DNA of 64,000 nucleotides from Aurelia coerulea (Eukaryota > Cnidaria > Scyphozoa > Semaeostomeae > Ulmaridae). The stretch covers positions 8,663,501 through 8,727,500 of the forward strand of contig CM076959.1 of NCBI GenBank assembly GCA_039566865.1, written 5' to 3'. Below, piece after piece: positions 14,601 through 27,839 of the stretch; within the stretch, counting starts at the first letter, position 1; each line of letters starts with the position of its first letter. A program made the position numbers and the translations under genes. Below the pieces are notes generated by a model that was not told where the DNA came from, searched no databases, and saw only the letters and a list, made by a program, of their open reading frames with translations.

Positions 14601-17600
14601 ATTAATCGATGTTTGTTTATGCAGTAAAGCCAAAATGAGACTAAAGAAAAAGCTAATGTCTATAGTAACGTTTCAAAGAATTGTTGCTGCAGTACTAATC
14701 TAGTGCTTTAAAAGAAGTAACTGGCAGGACTAAAGTTTTAAAGAACGATGAGTGCAATACTCTATATAATACAAATTGTAGCTACTAAAGTACGTTAATT
14801 CACACTTTTGTGCTTTTATTTTGCTTTCTTTGAGAAAATAAACATTTAATTAATCGATGTTTGTTTATGCAGTAAAGCCAAAATTAGACTAAAGAAAAAG
14901 CTAATGTCTATTGAAATGTTTCCAAAAATGGTTGCTGCAGCACTAATAAAGTGCTTTAAAAGAAGAAACTGGCAGGACTAAAGTTTTAAAGAACGATGAG
15001 TGCAATACTCTTTATAATATAAATTGTAGCTACTAAAGTACGTTGAACGACACTTTTTGTGCTTTTATTTTGTTTTCTTTTATAAAATAAACACTTAATT
15101 AATCGATGTTTTTTTATGCAGTAAAGCCAAAATGAGCCTAAAGAAAAAGCTACTGTCTATAGAAATGTTTCCAAAAATGGTTGCTGCAGCACTAATATAG
15201 TGCTATAAAAGAAGTAACTTGCAGAACTAAAGTTTTAAAGAACGATGAGTGCAATACTCTTTAAAATATAAATTGTAGCAACAAAAGTACGTTAATCTAC
15301 ACTTTTTGTGCTTTTATTTTGTTTTCTTTGAGAAAATGAACAATTTATTATTCGATGCAGTAAAGCCAAAAATGAGACTAAAGAAAAAGCTAATGTCTAT
15401 AGTAACGTTTCAAAGAATGGTTAATGCAGTACTAATATAGTGCTTTAAAAGAAGTGACTGGCAGGACTAAAGTTTTAAAGAACGATGAGTGCAATACTCT
15501 TTGTAATAGAAATTGTAGCTAATAAAGTATGTTAATTGACACTATTTGTGTTTTAATTATGTTTTCTTTAATAAAAGAAACATTTAATTATTCGATGTTT
15601 GTTTATGCAATTAAGCCAAAATGAGACTAAAGAAAAAACCTAATGTCTATATTAATGTTTCAAAGAATGGTTGCCGCAGCACTAATATAGTGCTATAAAA
15701 GAAGTAACTTGCAGAACTAAAGTTTTAAAGAACGATGAGTGCAATACTCTTTATAATATAAATTGTAGCAACAAAAGTACGTTAATCTACACTTTTTGTG
15801 CTTTTATTTTGTTTTCTTTGAGAAAATGAACAATTAATTATTCGATGCAGTAAAGCTAAAAAGGGACTAAAGAAAAATCTATTGTCTATAATTATGTTTC
15901 CAAGAATGGTTGCTGCAGCACCAAAATAGTGCTATAAAAGAAGAAACTGCCAGAACTAAACCTTTAAAGAATGATGAGTTCTATACATTTTATAATATAA
16001 AATGTAACTACTAAAGTACATTAATCTACACTTTTTGTGTTTTAATTTTGTTTTCTATTAAAAAATAAACATTTAATTAATCGATGTTTGTTTATGCAGT
16101 AAAGCCAAAATGAGACTAAAGAAAAAGCTAATGTCTATAGAAATGTTTCCAAAAATGGTTGCTGCAGCACTAATATAGTGCTATAAAAGAAGTAACTTGC
16201 AGAACTAAAGTTTTAAAGAACGATGAGTGCAACACTCTTTAAAATATAAATTGTAGCTACTAAAGTACGTTGAACGACACTTTTTGTGCTTTTATTTTGT
16301 TTTCTTTGAGAAAATAAATTTTGAATTCATCTATGCAGTAAAGCCAAAAATGAGACTAAAGAAAAAGCTAATGTCTATAGTAACGTTTCAAAGAATGGTT
16401 AATGCAGTACTATTATAGTGCTTTAAAAGAAGTGACTGGCAGGACTAAAGTTTTAAAGAACGATGAGTGCAATACTCTTTGTAATAGAAATTGTAGCTAA
16501 TAAAGTATGTTAATTGACGCTATTTGTGTTTTAATTATGTTTTCTTTAATAAAAGAAACATTTAATTATTCGATGTTTGTTTATGCAATAAAGCCAAAAT
16601 GAGACTAAAGAAAAAACCTAATGTCTATATTAATGTTTCAAAGAATGGTTGCCGCAGCACTAATATAGTGCTATAAAAGAAGTAACTTGCAGAACTAAAG
16701 TTTTAAAGAACGATGAGTGCAATACTCTTTATAATATAAATTGTAGCAACAAAAGTACGTTAATCTACACTTTTTGTGCTTTTATTTTGTTTTCTTTGAG
16801 AAAATGAACAATTAATTAATCGATGCAGTAAAGCTAAAAAGGGACTAAAGAAAAATCTATTGTCTATAATTATGTTTCCAAGAATGGTTGCTGCAGCACC
16901 AAAATAGTGCTATAAAAGAAGAAACTGCCAGAACTAAACCTTTAAAGAATGATGAGTTCTATACATTTTATAATATAAAATGTAACTACTAAAGTACATT
17001 AATCTACACTTTTTGTGTTTTAATTTTGTTTTCTATTAAAAAATAAACATTTAATTAATCGATGTTTGTTTATGCAGTAAAGCCAAAATGAGACTAAAGA
17101 AAAAGCTAATGTCTATAGTAACGTTTCAAAGAATTGTTGCTGCAGTACTAATCTAGTGCTTTAAAAGAAGTAACTGGCAGGACTAACGTTTTAAAGAACG
17201 ATGAGTGCAATACTCTATATAATACAAATTGTAGCTACTAAAGTACGTTAATTCACACTTTTGTGCTTTTATTTTGCTTTCTTTGAGAAAATAAACATTT
17301 AATTAATCGATGTTTGTTTATGCAGTAAAGCCAAAATGAGTCTAAAGAAAAAGCTAATATCTATTGAAATGTTTCCAAAAATGGTTGCTGCAGCACTAAT
17401 AAAGTGCTTTAAAAGAAGAAACTTGCAGGTCTAAAGTTTTAAAGAACGATGAGTGCAATACTCTTTATAATAGAAAATGTAGCTACTTAAGTACATTGAA
17501 CGACACTTTTTGTGCTTTTATTTTGTTTTCTTTGAGAAAATAAACATTTAATCAATCGATGTTTGTTTATGCAGTAAAGACAAAATGAGCCTAAAGAAAA

Positions 17601-18026
17601 AGCTAATGTCTATAGTAATGTTTCCAAGAATGGTTGCTGCAGCACTAATATAGTGCTATAAAAGAAGTAACCTGCAGAACTAAAGTTTTAAAGAACGATG
17701 GGTGCAATATACTTTATAATACAAATTTTAGCTACTAAAGTACGTTAATCCACACTTTTTGTGCTTTTACTTTGTTTTCTTTGAGAACATAAACTTTTAA
17801 TTAATCGATGCAGTAAAGCCAAAATGAGACTAAAGAAAAAGCTAATGTCTATAGTAACGTTTCAAAGAATGGTTGCTGCAGTACTAGTATAGTGCTTTAA
17901 AAGAAGTAACTGTCAGGACTAAAGTTTTAAAAAACGATGAGTGCAATACTCTTTGTAATAGAAATTGTAGCTAATAAAGTACGTTAATCGACACTTTTTG
18001 TGTTTTAATTTTGTTTTCTTTGAGAA
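11590..18026. repeat. 6.4 kb satellite segment, second copy
   Basis: Second copy of 2694-9130 (offset 8896). One internal tract, about 15277-15356, does not match its counterpart. It carries the sequence of a neighbouring monomer instead, with total length unchanged; see the finding on a conversion patch. Confidence 0.9.
15277..15356. repeat. Mosaic tract inside the second 6.4 kb copy
   Basis: The counterpart at 6381-6460 reads agcttctaaagtacgttgaa and then aattttgaattcatctat. This tract reads agcaacaaaagtacgttaat and then aacaatttattattcgat. The latter is the sequence of the monomer type at about 6872-6955 and 15762-15850. Flanks on both sides keep offset 8896, so the replacement is length-neutral. 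Confidence 0.75.
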
Positions 18027-21000
18027 AAGAAACATTTAATCAATCGATGTCTGTTTATGCAGTAAAGCCAAAATTAGACTAAAGAAAAAGCTAATGTCTA
18101 TAGTAATGTTTCAAAGAATGGTTGCTGCAGCACTAATATAGTGCTTTAAAAGAAGAAACTGGCAGGACTAAAGTTTTAAAGAACGATGAGTGCAATACTC
18201 TTTGTAATAGAAATTTTAGCTACTCAAGTACGTTAATCCACATTTTTTGTGCTTTTATTTTGTTTTCTTTGAGAAAAGAAACATTTAATTAATCGATGTT
18301 TGTTTATGCACTAAAGCCAAAATGAGACTAAAGAAAAAGCTAATGTCTATAGTAATGTTTCAATGAATGGTTGCTGCAGAACTAATATAGTGCTATTAAA
18401 GAAGAAACTTCCAGAACTAAAGTTTTAAAGAACGATGAGTGCAATACTCTTTATAATACAAATTGTAGCTACTAAAGTACGTTAATCCACACTTTTTGTG
18501 CTTTTATTTTGTTTTCTTTGAGAAAATAAACATTTAATTAATCGATATTTCTTTATGCAGTAAAGCCTAAATGAGACTAAAGAAAAAGCCAAATGTCTAT
18601 AGTAATGTTTCCAAAAATGGTTGCTGCAGAACTAATATAGTGCCATTAAAGAAAAAACTTGCAGAACTAAAGTTTTAAAGAACGATGAGTGCAATACTCT
18701 TTGTAATACAAATTGTAGCTAATAAAGTACGTTAAACAACAATTTTTGTGGTTTAAATTTGTTTTCTTTGAGAAAATAAACTTTTAATTAATCGATGCAG
18801 TAAAGCCAAAATGAGACTAAAGATAAAGCTAATGTCTATAGTAACGTTTCAAAGAATTGTTGCTGCAGTACTAATCTAGTGCTTTAAAAGAAGTAACTGG
18901 CAGGACTAAAGTTTTAAAGAACGATGAGTGCAATACTCTATATAATACAAATTGTAGCTACTAAAGTACTTTAATTCACACTTTTGTGCTTTTATTTTGC
19001 TTTCTTTGAGAAAATAAACATTTAATCAATCGATGTTTGTTTATGCAGTAAAGACAAAATGAGCCTAGAGAAAAAGCTAATGTCTATAGTAATGTTTCCA
19101 AGAATGGTTGCTGCAGCACTAATATAGTGCTTTAAAAGAAGAAACTGGCAGTACTAAAGTTTTAAAAAACGATGAGTGCAATACTCTTTGTAATAGAAAT
19201 TGTAGCTAATAAAGTACGTTAATCGACACTTTTTGTGTTTTAATTTAATTTTCTTTGAGAAAAGAAACATTTAATTAATCGATGTCTATTTATGCAGTAA
19301 AGCCAAAATTAGACTAAAGAAAAAGCTAATGTCTATAGTAATGTTTCAAAGAATGGTTGCTGCAGCACTAATATAGTGCTTTAAAAGAAGAAACTGGCAG
19401 GACTAAAGTTTTAAAGAACGATGAGCGCAATACTCTTTGTAATAGAAATTGTAGCTAATTATGTACGTTAATCCACACTTTTTGTTTTTATATTTTGTAT
19501 TCTTTTGGAAAATAAACGTTTCATTAATCGATGTTTGTTGATGCACTAAATATAAATTGAGACGAAAGAAAAAACTAATGTCTATAGTAATGTTTCAAAG
19601 AATGGTTGCTGCACCACTAATATAGTGCTATAAAAGAATTAACTTGCAGAACTCAATGTTTTAAAGAACGATTGGTGCAATACACTTTATAATACAAATT
19701 TTAGCTACTCAAGTACGTTAATCCACACTTTTTGTGCTTTTATTTTGTTTTCTTTGAGAAAATAAACATTTAATTAATCGATATTTCTTTACTCAGTAAA
19801 GCTTAAATGAGACTAAAGAAAAAGCCAAATGTCTCTAGTAATGTTTCCAAAAATGGTTGCTGCAGAACTAATATAGTGCCATTAAAGAAAAAACTTGCAG
19901 AACTAAAGTTTTAAAGAACGATGAGTGCAATACTCTTTGTAATACAAATTGTAGCTAATAAAGTACGTTAAACAACAATTTTTGTGGTTTAAATTTGTTT
20001 TCTTTGAGAAAATAAACTTTTAATTAATCGATGCAGTAAAGCCAAAATGAGACTAAAGATAAAGCTAATGTCTATAGTAATGTTTCAAAGAATGGTTGCT
20101 GCACCACTAATATAGTGCTATAAAAGAAGTAACTTGCAGAACTCAATGTTTTAAAGAACGATGAGTGCAATACTCTTTGTAATAGAAATTGTAGCTAATA
20201 AAGTACGTTAATCGACACTTTTTGTGTTTTAATTTTGTTTTCTTTGAGAAAAGAAACATTTAATTAATCGATGTCTGTTTATGCAGTAAAGCTAAAATTG
20301 GACTAAAGAAGAAGCTAATGTCTATAGTAATGTTTCCAAGAATGGTTGCTGCAGCACTAATATAGTGCTATTAAAGAAGTAACTTGCAGAACTAAAGTTT
20401 TAAAGAACGATGAGTGCAATACTCTATATAATACAAATTGTAGCTACTAAAGTACTTTAATTCACACTTTTGTGCTTTTATTTTGCTTTCTTTGAGAAAA
20501 TAAACATTTAATCAATCGATGTTTGTTTATGCAGTAAAGACAAAATGAGCCTAAAGAAAAAGCTAATGTCTATATTAATGTTTCCAAGAATGGTTGCTGC
20601 AGCACTAATATAGTGCTATAAAAGAAGTAACTTGCAGAACTAAAGTTTTAAAGAACGATGGGTGCAATATACTTTATAATACAAATTTTAGCTACTAAAG
20701 TACGTTAATCCACACTTTTTGTGCTTTTACTTTGTTTTCTTTGAGAACATAAACTTTTAATTAATCGATGCAGTAAAGCCAAAATGAGACTAAAGAAAAA
20801 GCTAATGTCTATAGTAATGTTTCAAAGAATGGTTGCTGCAGCACTAATATAGTGCTTTAAAAGAAGAAACTGGCAGGACTAAAGTTTTAAAGAACGATGA
20901 GTGCAATACTCTTTGTAATAGAAATTGTAGCTAATAATGTACGTTAATCCACACTTTTTGTGTTTATATTTTGTATTCTTTTGGAAAATAAACGTTTCAT

Positions 21001-24000
21001 TAATCGATGTTTGTTGATGAACTAAATCTAAATTGAGACGAAAGAAAAAACTAATGTCTATAGTAATGTTTCAATGAATGGTTGCTGCACCACTAATATA
21101 GTGCTATAAAAGAAGTATCTTGCAGAACTCAATGTTTTAAAGAACGATTGGTGCAATACACTTTATAATACAAATTTTAGCTACTAAAGTACGTTAATCC
21201 ACACTTTTTGTGCTTTTATTTTGTTTTCTTTGAGAAAATAAACATTTAATCAATCGATGATTGTTTATGCAGTAAAGACAAAATGAGCAAAATGAGCCTA
21301 AAGAAAAAGCTAATGTCTATAGTAATGTTTCCAAGAATGGTTGCTGCAGCACTAGTATAGTGCTTTAAAAGAAGTAACTGTCAGGACTAAAGTTTTAAAG
21401 AACGATGAGTGCAATACTCTTTGTAATAGAAATTGTAGCTAATTAAGTACGTTAATCCACACTTTTTGTGTTTATATTTTGTATTCTTTTGGAAAATAAA
21501 CGTTTCATTAATCGATGTTTGTTGATGCACTAAATATAAATTGAGACTAAAGAAAAAACTAATGTCTATAGTAATGTTTCAAAGAATGGTTGCTGCAGCA
21601 CTAATATAGTGCTATAAAAGAAGAAACTGCAGAACTAAAGTTTTAAAGAACGATGAGTGCAATACTCTTTATAATATAAATTGTAGCTACTAAAGTACGT
21701 TAATCTACACTTTTTGTGTTTTAATTTTGTTTTCTTTGAGAAAAAAAACATTTAATTAATCGATGTTTGTTTATGCAGTAAAGCTAAAATGAGACTAAAG
21801 AAAAAGCTAATGTCTATAGTAATGTTTCAAAGAATGGTTGCTGCAGTACTAATATAGTGCTTTAAAAGAAGTAACTTGGCAGGACTAAAGTTTTAAAGAA
21901 CGATGAGTGCAATACTCTATATAATACAAATTGTAGCTACTAAAGTACGTTAATTCACACTTTTTGTGCTTTTATTTTGTTTTCTTTGAGAAAATAAACA
22001 TTTAATTAATCGATGTTTGTTTATGCAGTAAAGCCAAAATGAGACTAAAGAAAAAGCTAATGTCTATAGTAATGTTTCCAATGAATGGTTGCTGCAGCAC
22101 TAATATAGTGCTTTAAAAGAAGAAACTTGCAGAACTAAAGTTTTAAAGAACGATGAGTGCAATACTCTTTATAATAGAAAATGTAGCTACTTAAGTACAT
22201 TGAACGACACTTTTTGTGCTTTTATTTTGTTTTCTTTGAGAAAATAAACATTTAATCAATCGATGTTTGTTTATGCAGTAAAGACAAAATGAGCCTAAAG
22301 AAAAAGCTAATGTCTATAGTAATGTTTCCAAGAATGGTTGCTGCAGCACTAATATAGTGCTATAAAAGAAGTAACCTGCAGAACTAAAGTTTTAAAGAAC
22401 GATGGGTGCAATATACTTTATAATACAAATTTTAGCTACTAAAGTACGTTAATCCACACTTTTTGTGCTTTTACTTTGTTTTCTTTGAGAACATAAACTT
22501 TTAATTAATCGATGCAGTAAAGCCAAAATGAGACTAAAGAAAAAGCTAATGTCTATAGTAACGTTTCAAAGAATGGTTGCTGCAGTACTAGTATAGTGCT
22601 TTAAAAGAAGTAACTGTCAGGACTAAAGTTTTAAAAAACGATGAGTGCAATACTCTTTGTAATAGAAATTGTAGCTAATAAAGTACGTTAATCGACACTT
22701 TTTGTGTTTTAATTTTGTTTTCTTTGAGAAAAGAAACATTTAATCAATCGATGTCTGTTTATGCAGTAAAGCCAAAATTAGACTAAAGAAAAAGCTAATG
22801 TCTATAGTAATGTTTCAAAGAATGGTTGCTGCAGCACTAATATAGTGCTTTAAAAGAAGAAACTGGCAGGACTAAAGTTTTAAAGAACGATGAGTGCAAT
22901 ACTCTTTGTAATAGAAATTTTAGCTACTCAAGTACGTTAATCCACATTTTTTGTGCTTTTATTTTGTTTTCTTTGAGAAAAGAAACATTTAATTAATCGA
23001 TGTTTGTTTATGCACTAAAGCCAAAATGAGACTAAAGAAAAAGCTAATGTCTATAGTAATGTTTCAATGAATGGTTGCTGCAGAACTAATATAGTGCTAT
23101 TAAAGAAGAAACTTCCAGAACTAAAGTTTTAAAGAACGATGAGTGCAATACTCTTTATAATACAAATTGTAGCTACTAAAGTACGTTAATCCACACTTTT
23201 TGTGCTTTTATTTTGTTTTCTTTGAGAAAATAAACATTTAATTAATCGATATTTCTTTATGCAGTAAAGCCTAAATGAGACTAAAGAAAAAGCCAAATGT
23301 CTATAGTAATGTTTCCAAAAATGGTTGCTGCAGAACTAATATAGTGCCATTAAAGAAAAAACTTGCAGAACTAAAGTTTTAAAGAACGATGAGTGCAATA
23401 CTCTTTGTAATACAAATTGTAGCTAATAAAGTACGTTAAACAACAATTTTTGTGGTTTAAATTTGTTTTCTTTGAGAAAATAAACTTTTAATTAATCGAT
23501 GCAGTAAAGCCAAAATGAGACTAAAGATAAAGCTAATGTCTATAGTAACGTTTCAAAGAATTGTTGCTGCAGTACTAATCTAGTGCTTTAAAAGAAGTAA
23601 CTGGCAGGACTAAAGTTTTAAAGAACGATGAGTGCAATACTCTATATAATACAAATTGTAGCTACTAAAGTACTTTAATTCACACTTTTGTGCTTTTATT
23701 TTGCTTTCTTTGAGAAAATAAACATTTAATCAATCGATGTTTGTTTATGCAGTAAAGACAAAATGAGCCTAGAGAAAAAGCTAATGTCTATAGTAATGTT
23801 TCCAAGAATGGTTGCTGCAGCACTAATATAGTGCTTTAAAAAAGAAACTGGCAGGACTAAAGTTTTAAAAAACGATGAGTGCAATACTCTTTGTAATAGA
23901 AATTGTAGCTAATAAAGTACGTTAATCGACACTTTTTGTGTTTTAATTTAATTTTCTTTGAGAAAAGAAACATTTAATTAATCGATGTCTATTTATGCAG

Positions 24001-26270
24001 TAAAGCCAAAATTAGACTAAAGAAAAAGCTAATGTCTATAGTAATGTTTCAAAGAATGGTTGCTGCAGCACTAATATAGTGCTTTAAAAGAAGAAACTGG
24101 CAGGACTAAAGTTTTAAAGAACGATGAGCGCAATACTCTTTGTAATAGAAATTGTAGCTAATTATGTACGTTAATCCACACTTTTTGTTTTTATATTTTG
24201 TATTCTTTTGGAAAATAAACGTTTCATTAATCGATGTTTGTTGATGCACTAAATATAAATTGAGACGAAAGAAAAAACTAATGTCTATAGTAATGTTTCA
24301 AAGAATGGTTGCTGCACCACTAATATAGTGCTATAAAAGAATTAACTTGCAGAACTCAATGTTTTAAAGAACGATTGGTGCAATACACTTTATAATACAA
24401 ATTTTAGCTACTCAAGTACGTTAATCCACACTTTTTGTGCTTTTATTTTGTTTTCTTTGAGAAAATAAACATTTAATTAATCGATATTTCTTTACTCAGT
24501 AAAGCTTAAATGAGACTAAAGAAAAAGCCAAATGTCTCTAGTAATGTTTCCAAAAATGGTTGCTGCAGAACTAATATAGTGCCATTAAAGAAAAAACTTG
24601 CAGAACTAAAGTTTTAAAGAACGATGAGTGCAATACTCTTTGTAATACAAATTGTAGCTAATAAAGTACGTTAAACAACAATTTTTGTGGTTTAAATTTG
24701 TTTTCTTTGAGAAAATAAACTTTTAATTAATCGATGCAGTAAAGCCAAAATGAGACTAAAGATAAAGCTAATGTCTATAGTAATGTTTCAAAGAATGGTT
24801 GCTGCACCACTAATATAGTGCTATAAAAGAAGTAACTTGCAGAACTCAATGTTTTAAAGAACGATGAGTGCAATACTCTTTGTAATAGAAATTGTAGCTA
24901 ATAAAGTACGTTAATCGACACTTTTTGTGTTTTAATTTTGTTTTCTTTGAGAAAAGAAACATTTAATTAATCGATGTCTGTTTATGCAGTAAAGCTAAAA
25001 TTGGACTAAAGAAGAAGCTAATGTCTATAGTAATGTTTCCAAGAATGGTTGCTGCAGCACTAATATAGTGCTATTAAAGAAGTAACTTGCAGAACTAAAG
25101 TTTTAAAGAACGATGAGTGCAATACTCTATATAATACAAATTGTAGCTACTAAAGTACTTTAATTCACACTTTTGTGCTTTTATTTTGCTTTCTTTGAGA
25201 AAATAAACATTTAATCAATCGATGTTTGTTTATGCAGTAAAGACAAAATGAGCCTAAAGAAAAAGCTAATGTCTATATTAATGTTTCCAAGAATGGTTGC
25301 TGCAGCACTAATATAGTGCTATAAAAGAAGTAACTTGCAGAACTAAAGTTTTAAAGAACGATGGGTGCAATATACTTTATAATACAAATTTTAGCTACTA
25401 AAGTACGTTAATCCACACTTTTTGTGCTTTTACTTTGTTTTCTTTGAGAACATAAACTTTTAATTAATCGATGCAGTAAAGCCGAAAATGAGACTAAAGA
25501 AAAAGCTAATGTCTATAGTAATGTTTCAAAGAATGGTTGCTGCAGCACTAATATAGTGCTTTAAAAGAAGAAACTGGCAGGACTAAAGTTTTAAAGAACG
25601 ATGAGTGCAATACTCTTTGTAATAGAAATTGTAGCTAATAATGTACGTTAATCCACACTTTTTGTGTTTATATTTTGTATTCTTTTGGAAAATAAACGTT
25701 TCATTAATCGATGTTTGTTGATGAACTAAATCTAAATTGAGACGAAAGAAAAAACTAATGTCTATAGTAATGTTTCAATGAATGGTTGCTGCACCACTAA
25801 TATAGTGCTATAAAAGAAGTATCTTGCAGAACTCAATGTTTTAAAGAACGATTGGTGCAATACACTTTATAATACAAATTTTAGCTACTAAAGTACGTTA
25901 ATCCACACTTTTTGTGCTTTTATTTTGTTTTCTTTGAGAAAATAAACATTTAATCAATCGATGATTGTTTATGCAGTAAAGACAAAATGAGCCTAAAGAA
26001 AAAGCTAATGTCTATAGTAATGTTTCCAAGAATGGTTGCTGCAGCACTAGTATAGTGCTTTAAAAGAAGTAACTGTCAGGACTAAAGTTTTAAAGAACGA
26101 TGAGCGCAATACTCTTTGTAATAGAAATTGTAGCTAATTATGTACGTTAATCCACACTTTTTGTGTTTATATTTTGTATTCTTTTGGAAAATAAACGTTT
26201 CATTAATCGATGTTTGTTGATGCACTAAATATAAATTGAGACGAAAGAAAAAACTAATGTCTATAGTAAT
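17425..26270. repeat. 4704-bp HOR, two copies
   Basis: About 17425-21570 matches 22134-26270. The markers caatcgatgtctg at 18041 and 22745 give offset 4704; gatgcag at 20768 and 25471 gives 4703. A 9-bp tandem duplication (caaaatgag) near 21285 in the first copy shifts the offset by 9 afterwards. Near 23841 the second copy lacks 3 bp (aaaaaagaaac against aaaagaagaaac). These small indels help order the copies. Confidence 0.85.
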
Positions 26271-27839
26271 GTTTCAAAGAATGGTTGCTGCACCACTAAT
26301 ATAGTTATATAAAAGAAGTAACTTGTAGAACTCAATGTTTTAAAGAACGATGGGTGCAATACACTTTATAATACAAATTGTAGCTACTAAAGTACGTTAA
26401 TCCACACTTTTTGTGCTTTTATTTTGTTTTCTTTGAGAAAATAAACATTTAATTAATCGATATTTCTTTACTCAGTAAAGCTTAAATGAGACTAAAGAAA
26501 AAGCCAAATGTCTATAGTAATGTTTCCAAAAATGGTTGCTGCAGAACTAATATAGTGCCATTAAAGAAAAAACTTGCAGAACTAAAGTTTTAAAGAACGA
26601 TGAGTGCAATACTCTTTGTAATACAAATTGTAGCTAATAAAGTACGTTAAACAACAATTTTTGTGGTTTAAATTTGTTTTCTTTGAGAAAATAAACTTTT
26701 AATTAATCGATGCAGTAAAGCCAAAATGAGACTAAAGATAAAGCTAATGTCTATAGTAATGTTTCAAAGAATGGTTGCTGCACCACTAATATAGTGCTAT
26801 AAAAGAAGTAACTTGCAGAAATCAATGTTTTAAAGAACGATGAGTGCAATACTCTTTGTAATAGAAATTGTAGCTAATAAAGTACGTTAATCGACACTTT
26901 TTGTGTTTTAATTTTGTTTTCTTTGAGAAAAGAAACATTTAATTAATCGATGTCTGTTTATGCAGTAAAGCTAAAATTGGACTAAAGAAGAAGCTAATGT
27001 CTATAGTAATGTTTCCAAGAATGGTTGCTGCAGTACTAATATATTGCTTTAAAAGAAGTAACTGTCAGGACTAAAGTTTTAAAGAACGATGAGCGCAATA
27101 CTCTTTGTAATAGAAATTGTAGCTAATTATGTACGTTAATCCACACTTTTTGTGTTTATATTTTGTATTCTTTTGGAAAATAAACGTTTCATTAATCGAT
27201 GTTTGTTGATGCACTAAATATAAATTGAGACGAAAGAGAAAACTAATGTCTATAGTAATGTTTCAAAGAATGGTTGCTGCACCACTAATATAGTGCTGTA
27301 AAAGAATTAACTTGCAGAACTCAATGTTTTAAAGAACGATTGGTGCAATACACTTTATAATACAAATTTTAGCTACTCAAGTACGTTAATCCACACTTTT
27401 TGTGCTTTTATTTTGTTTTCTTTGAGAAAATAAACATTTAATTAATCGATATTTCTTTACTCAGTAAAGCTTAAATGAGACTAAAGAAAAATCCAAATGT
27501 CTATAGTAATGTTTCCAAAAATGGTTGCTGCAGAACTAATATAGTGCCATTAAAGAAAAAACTTGCAGAACTAAAGTTTTAAAGAACGATGAGTGCAATA
27601 CTCTTTGTAATACAAATTGTAGCTAATAAAGTACGTTAAACAACAATTTTTGTGGTTTAAATTTGTTTTCTTTGAGAAAATAAACTTTTAATTAATCGAT
27701 GCAGTAAAGCCAAAATGAGACTAAAGATAAAGCTAATGTCTATAGTAATGTTTCAAAGAATGGTTGCTGCACCACTAATATAGTGCTATAAAAGAAGTAA
27801 CTTGCAGAAATCAATGTTTTAAAGAACGATGAGTGCAAT

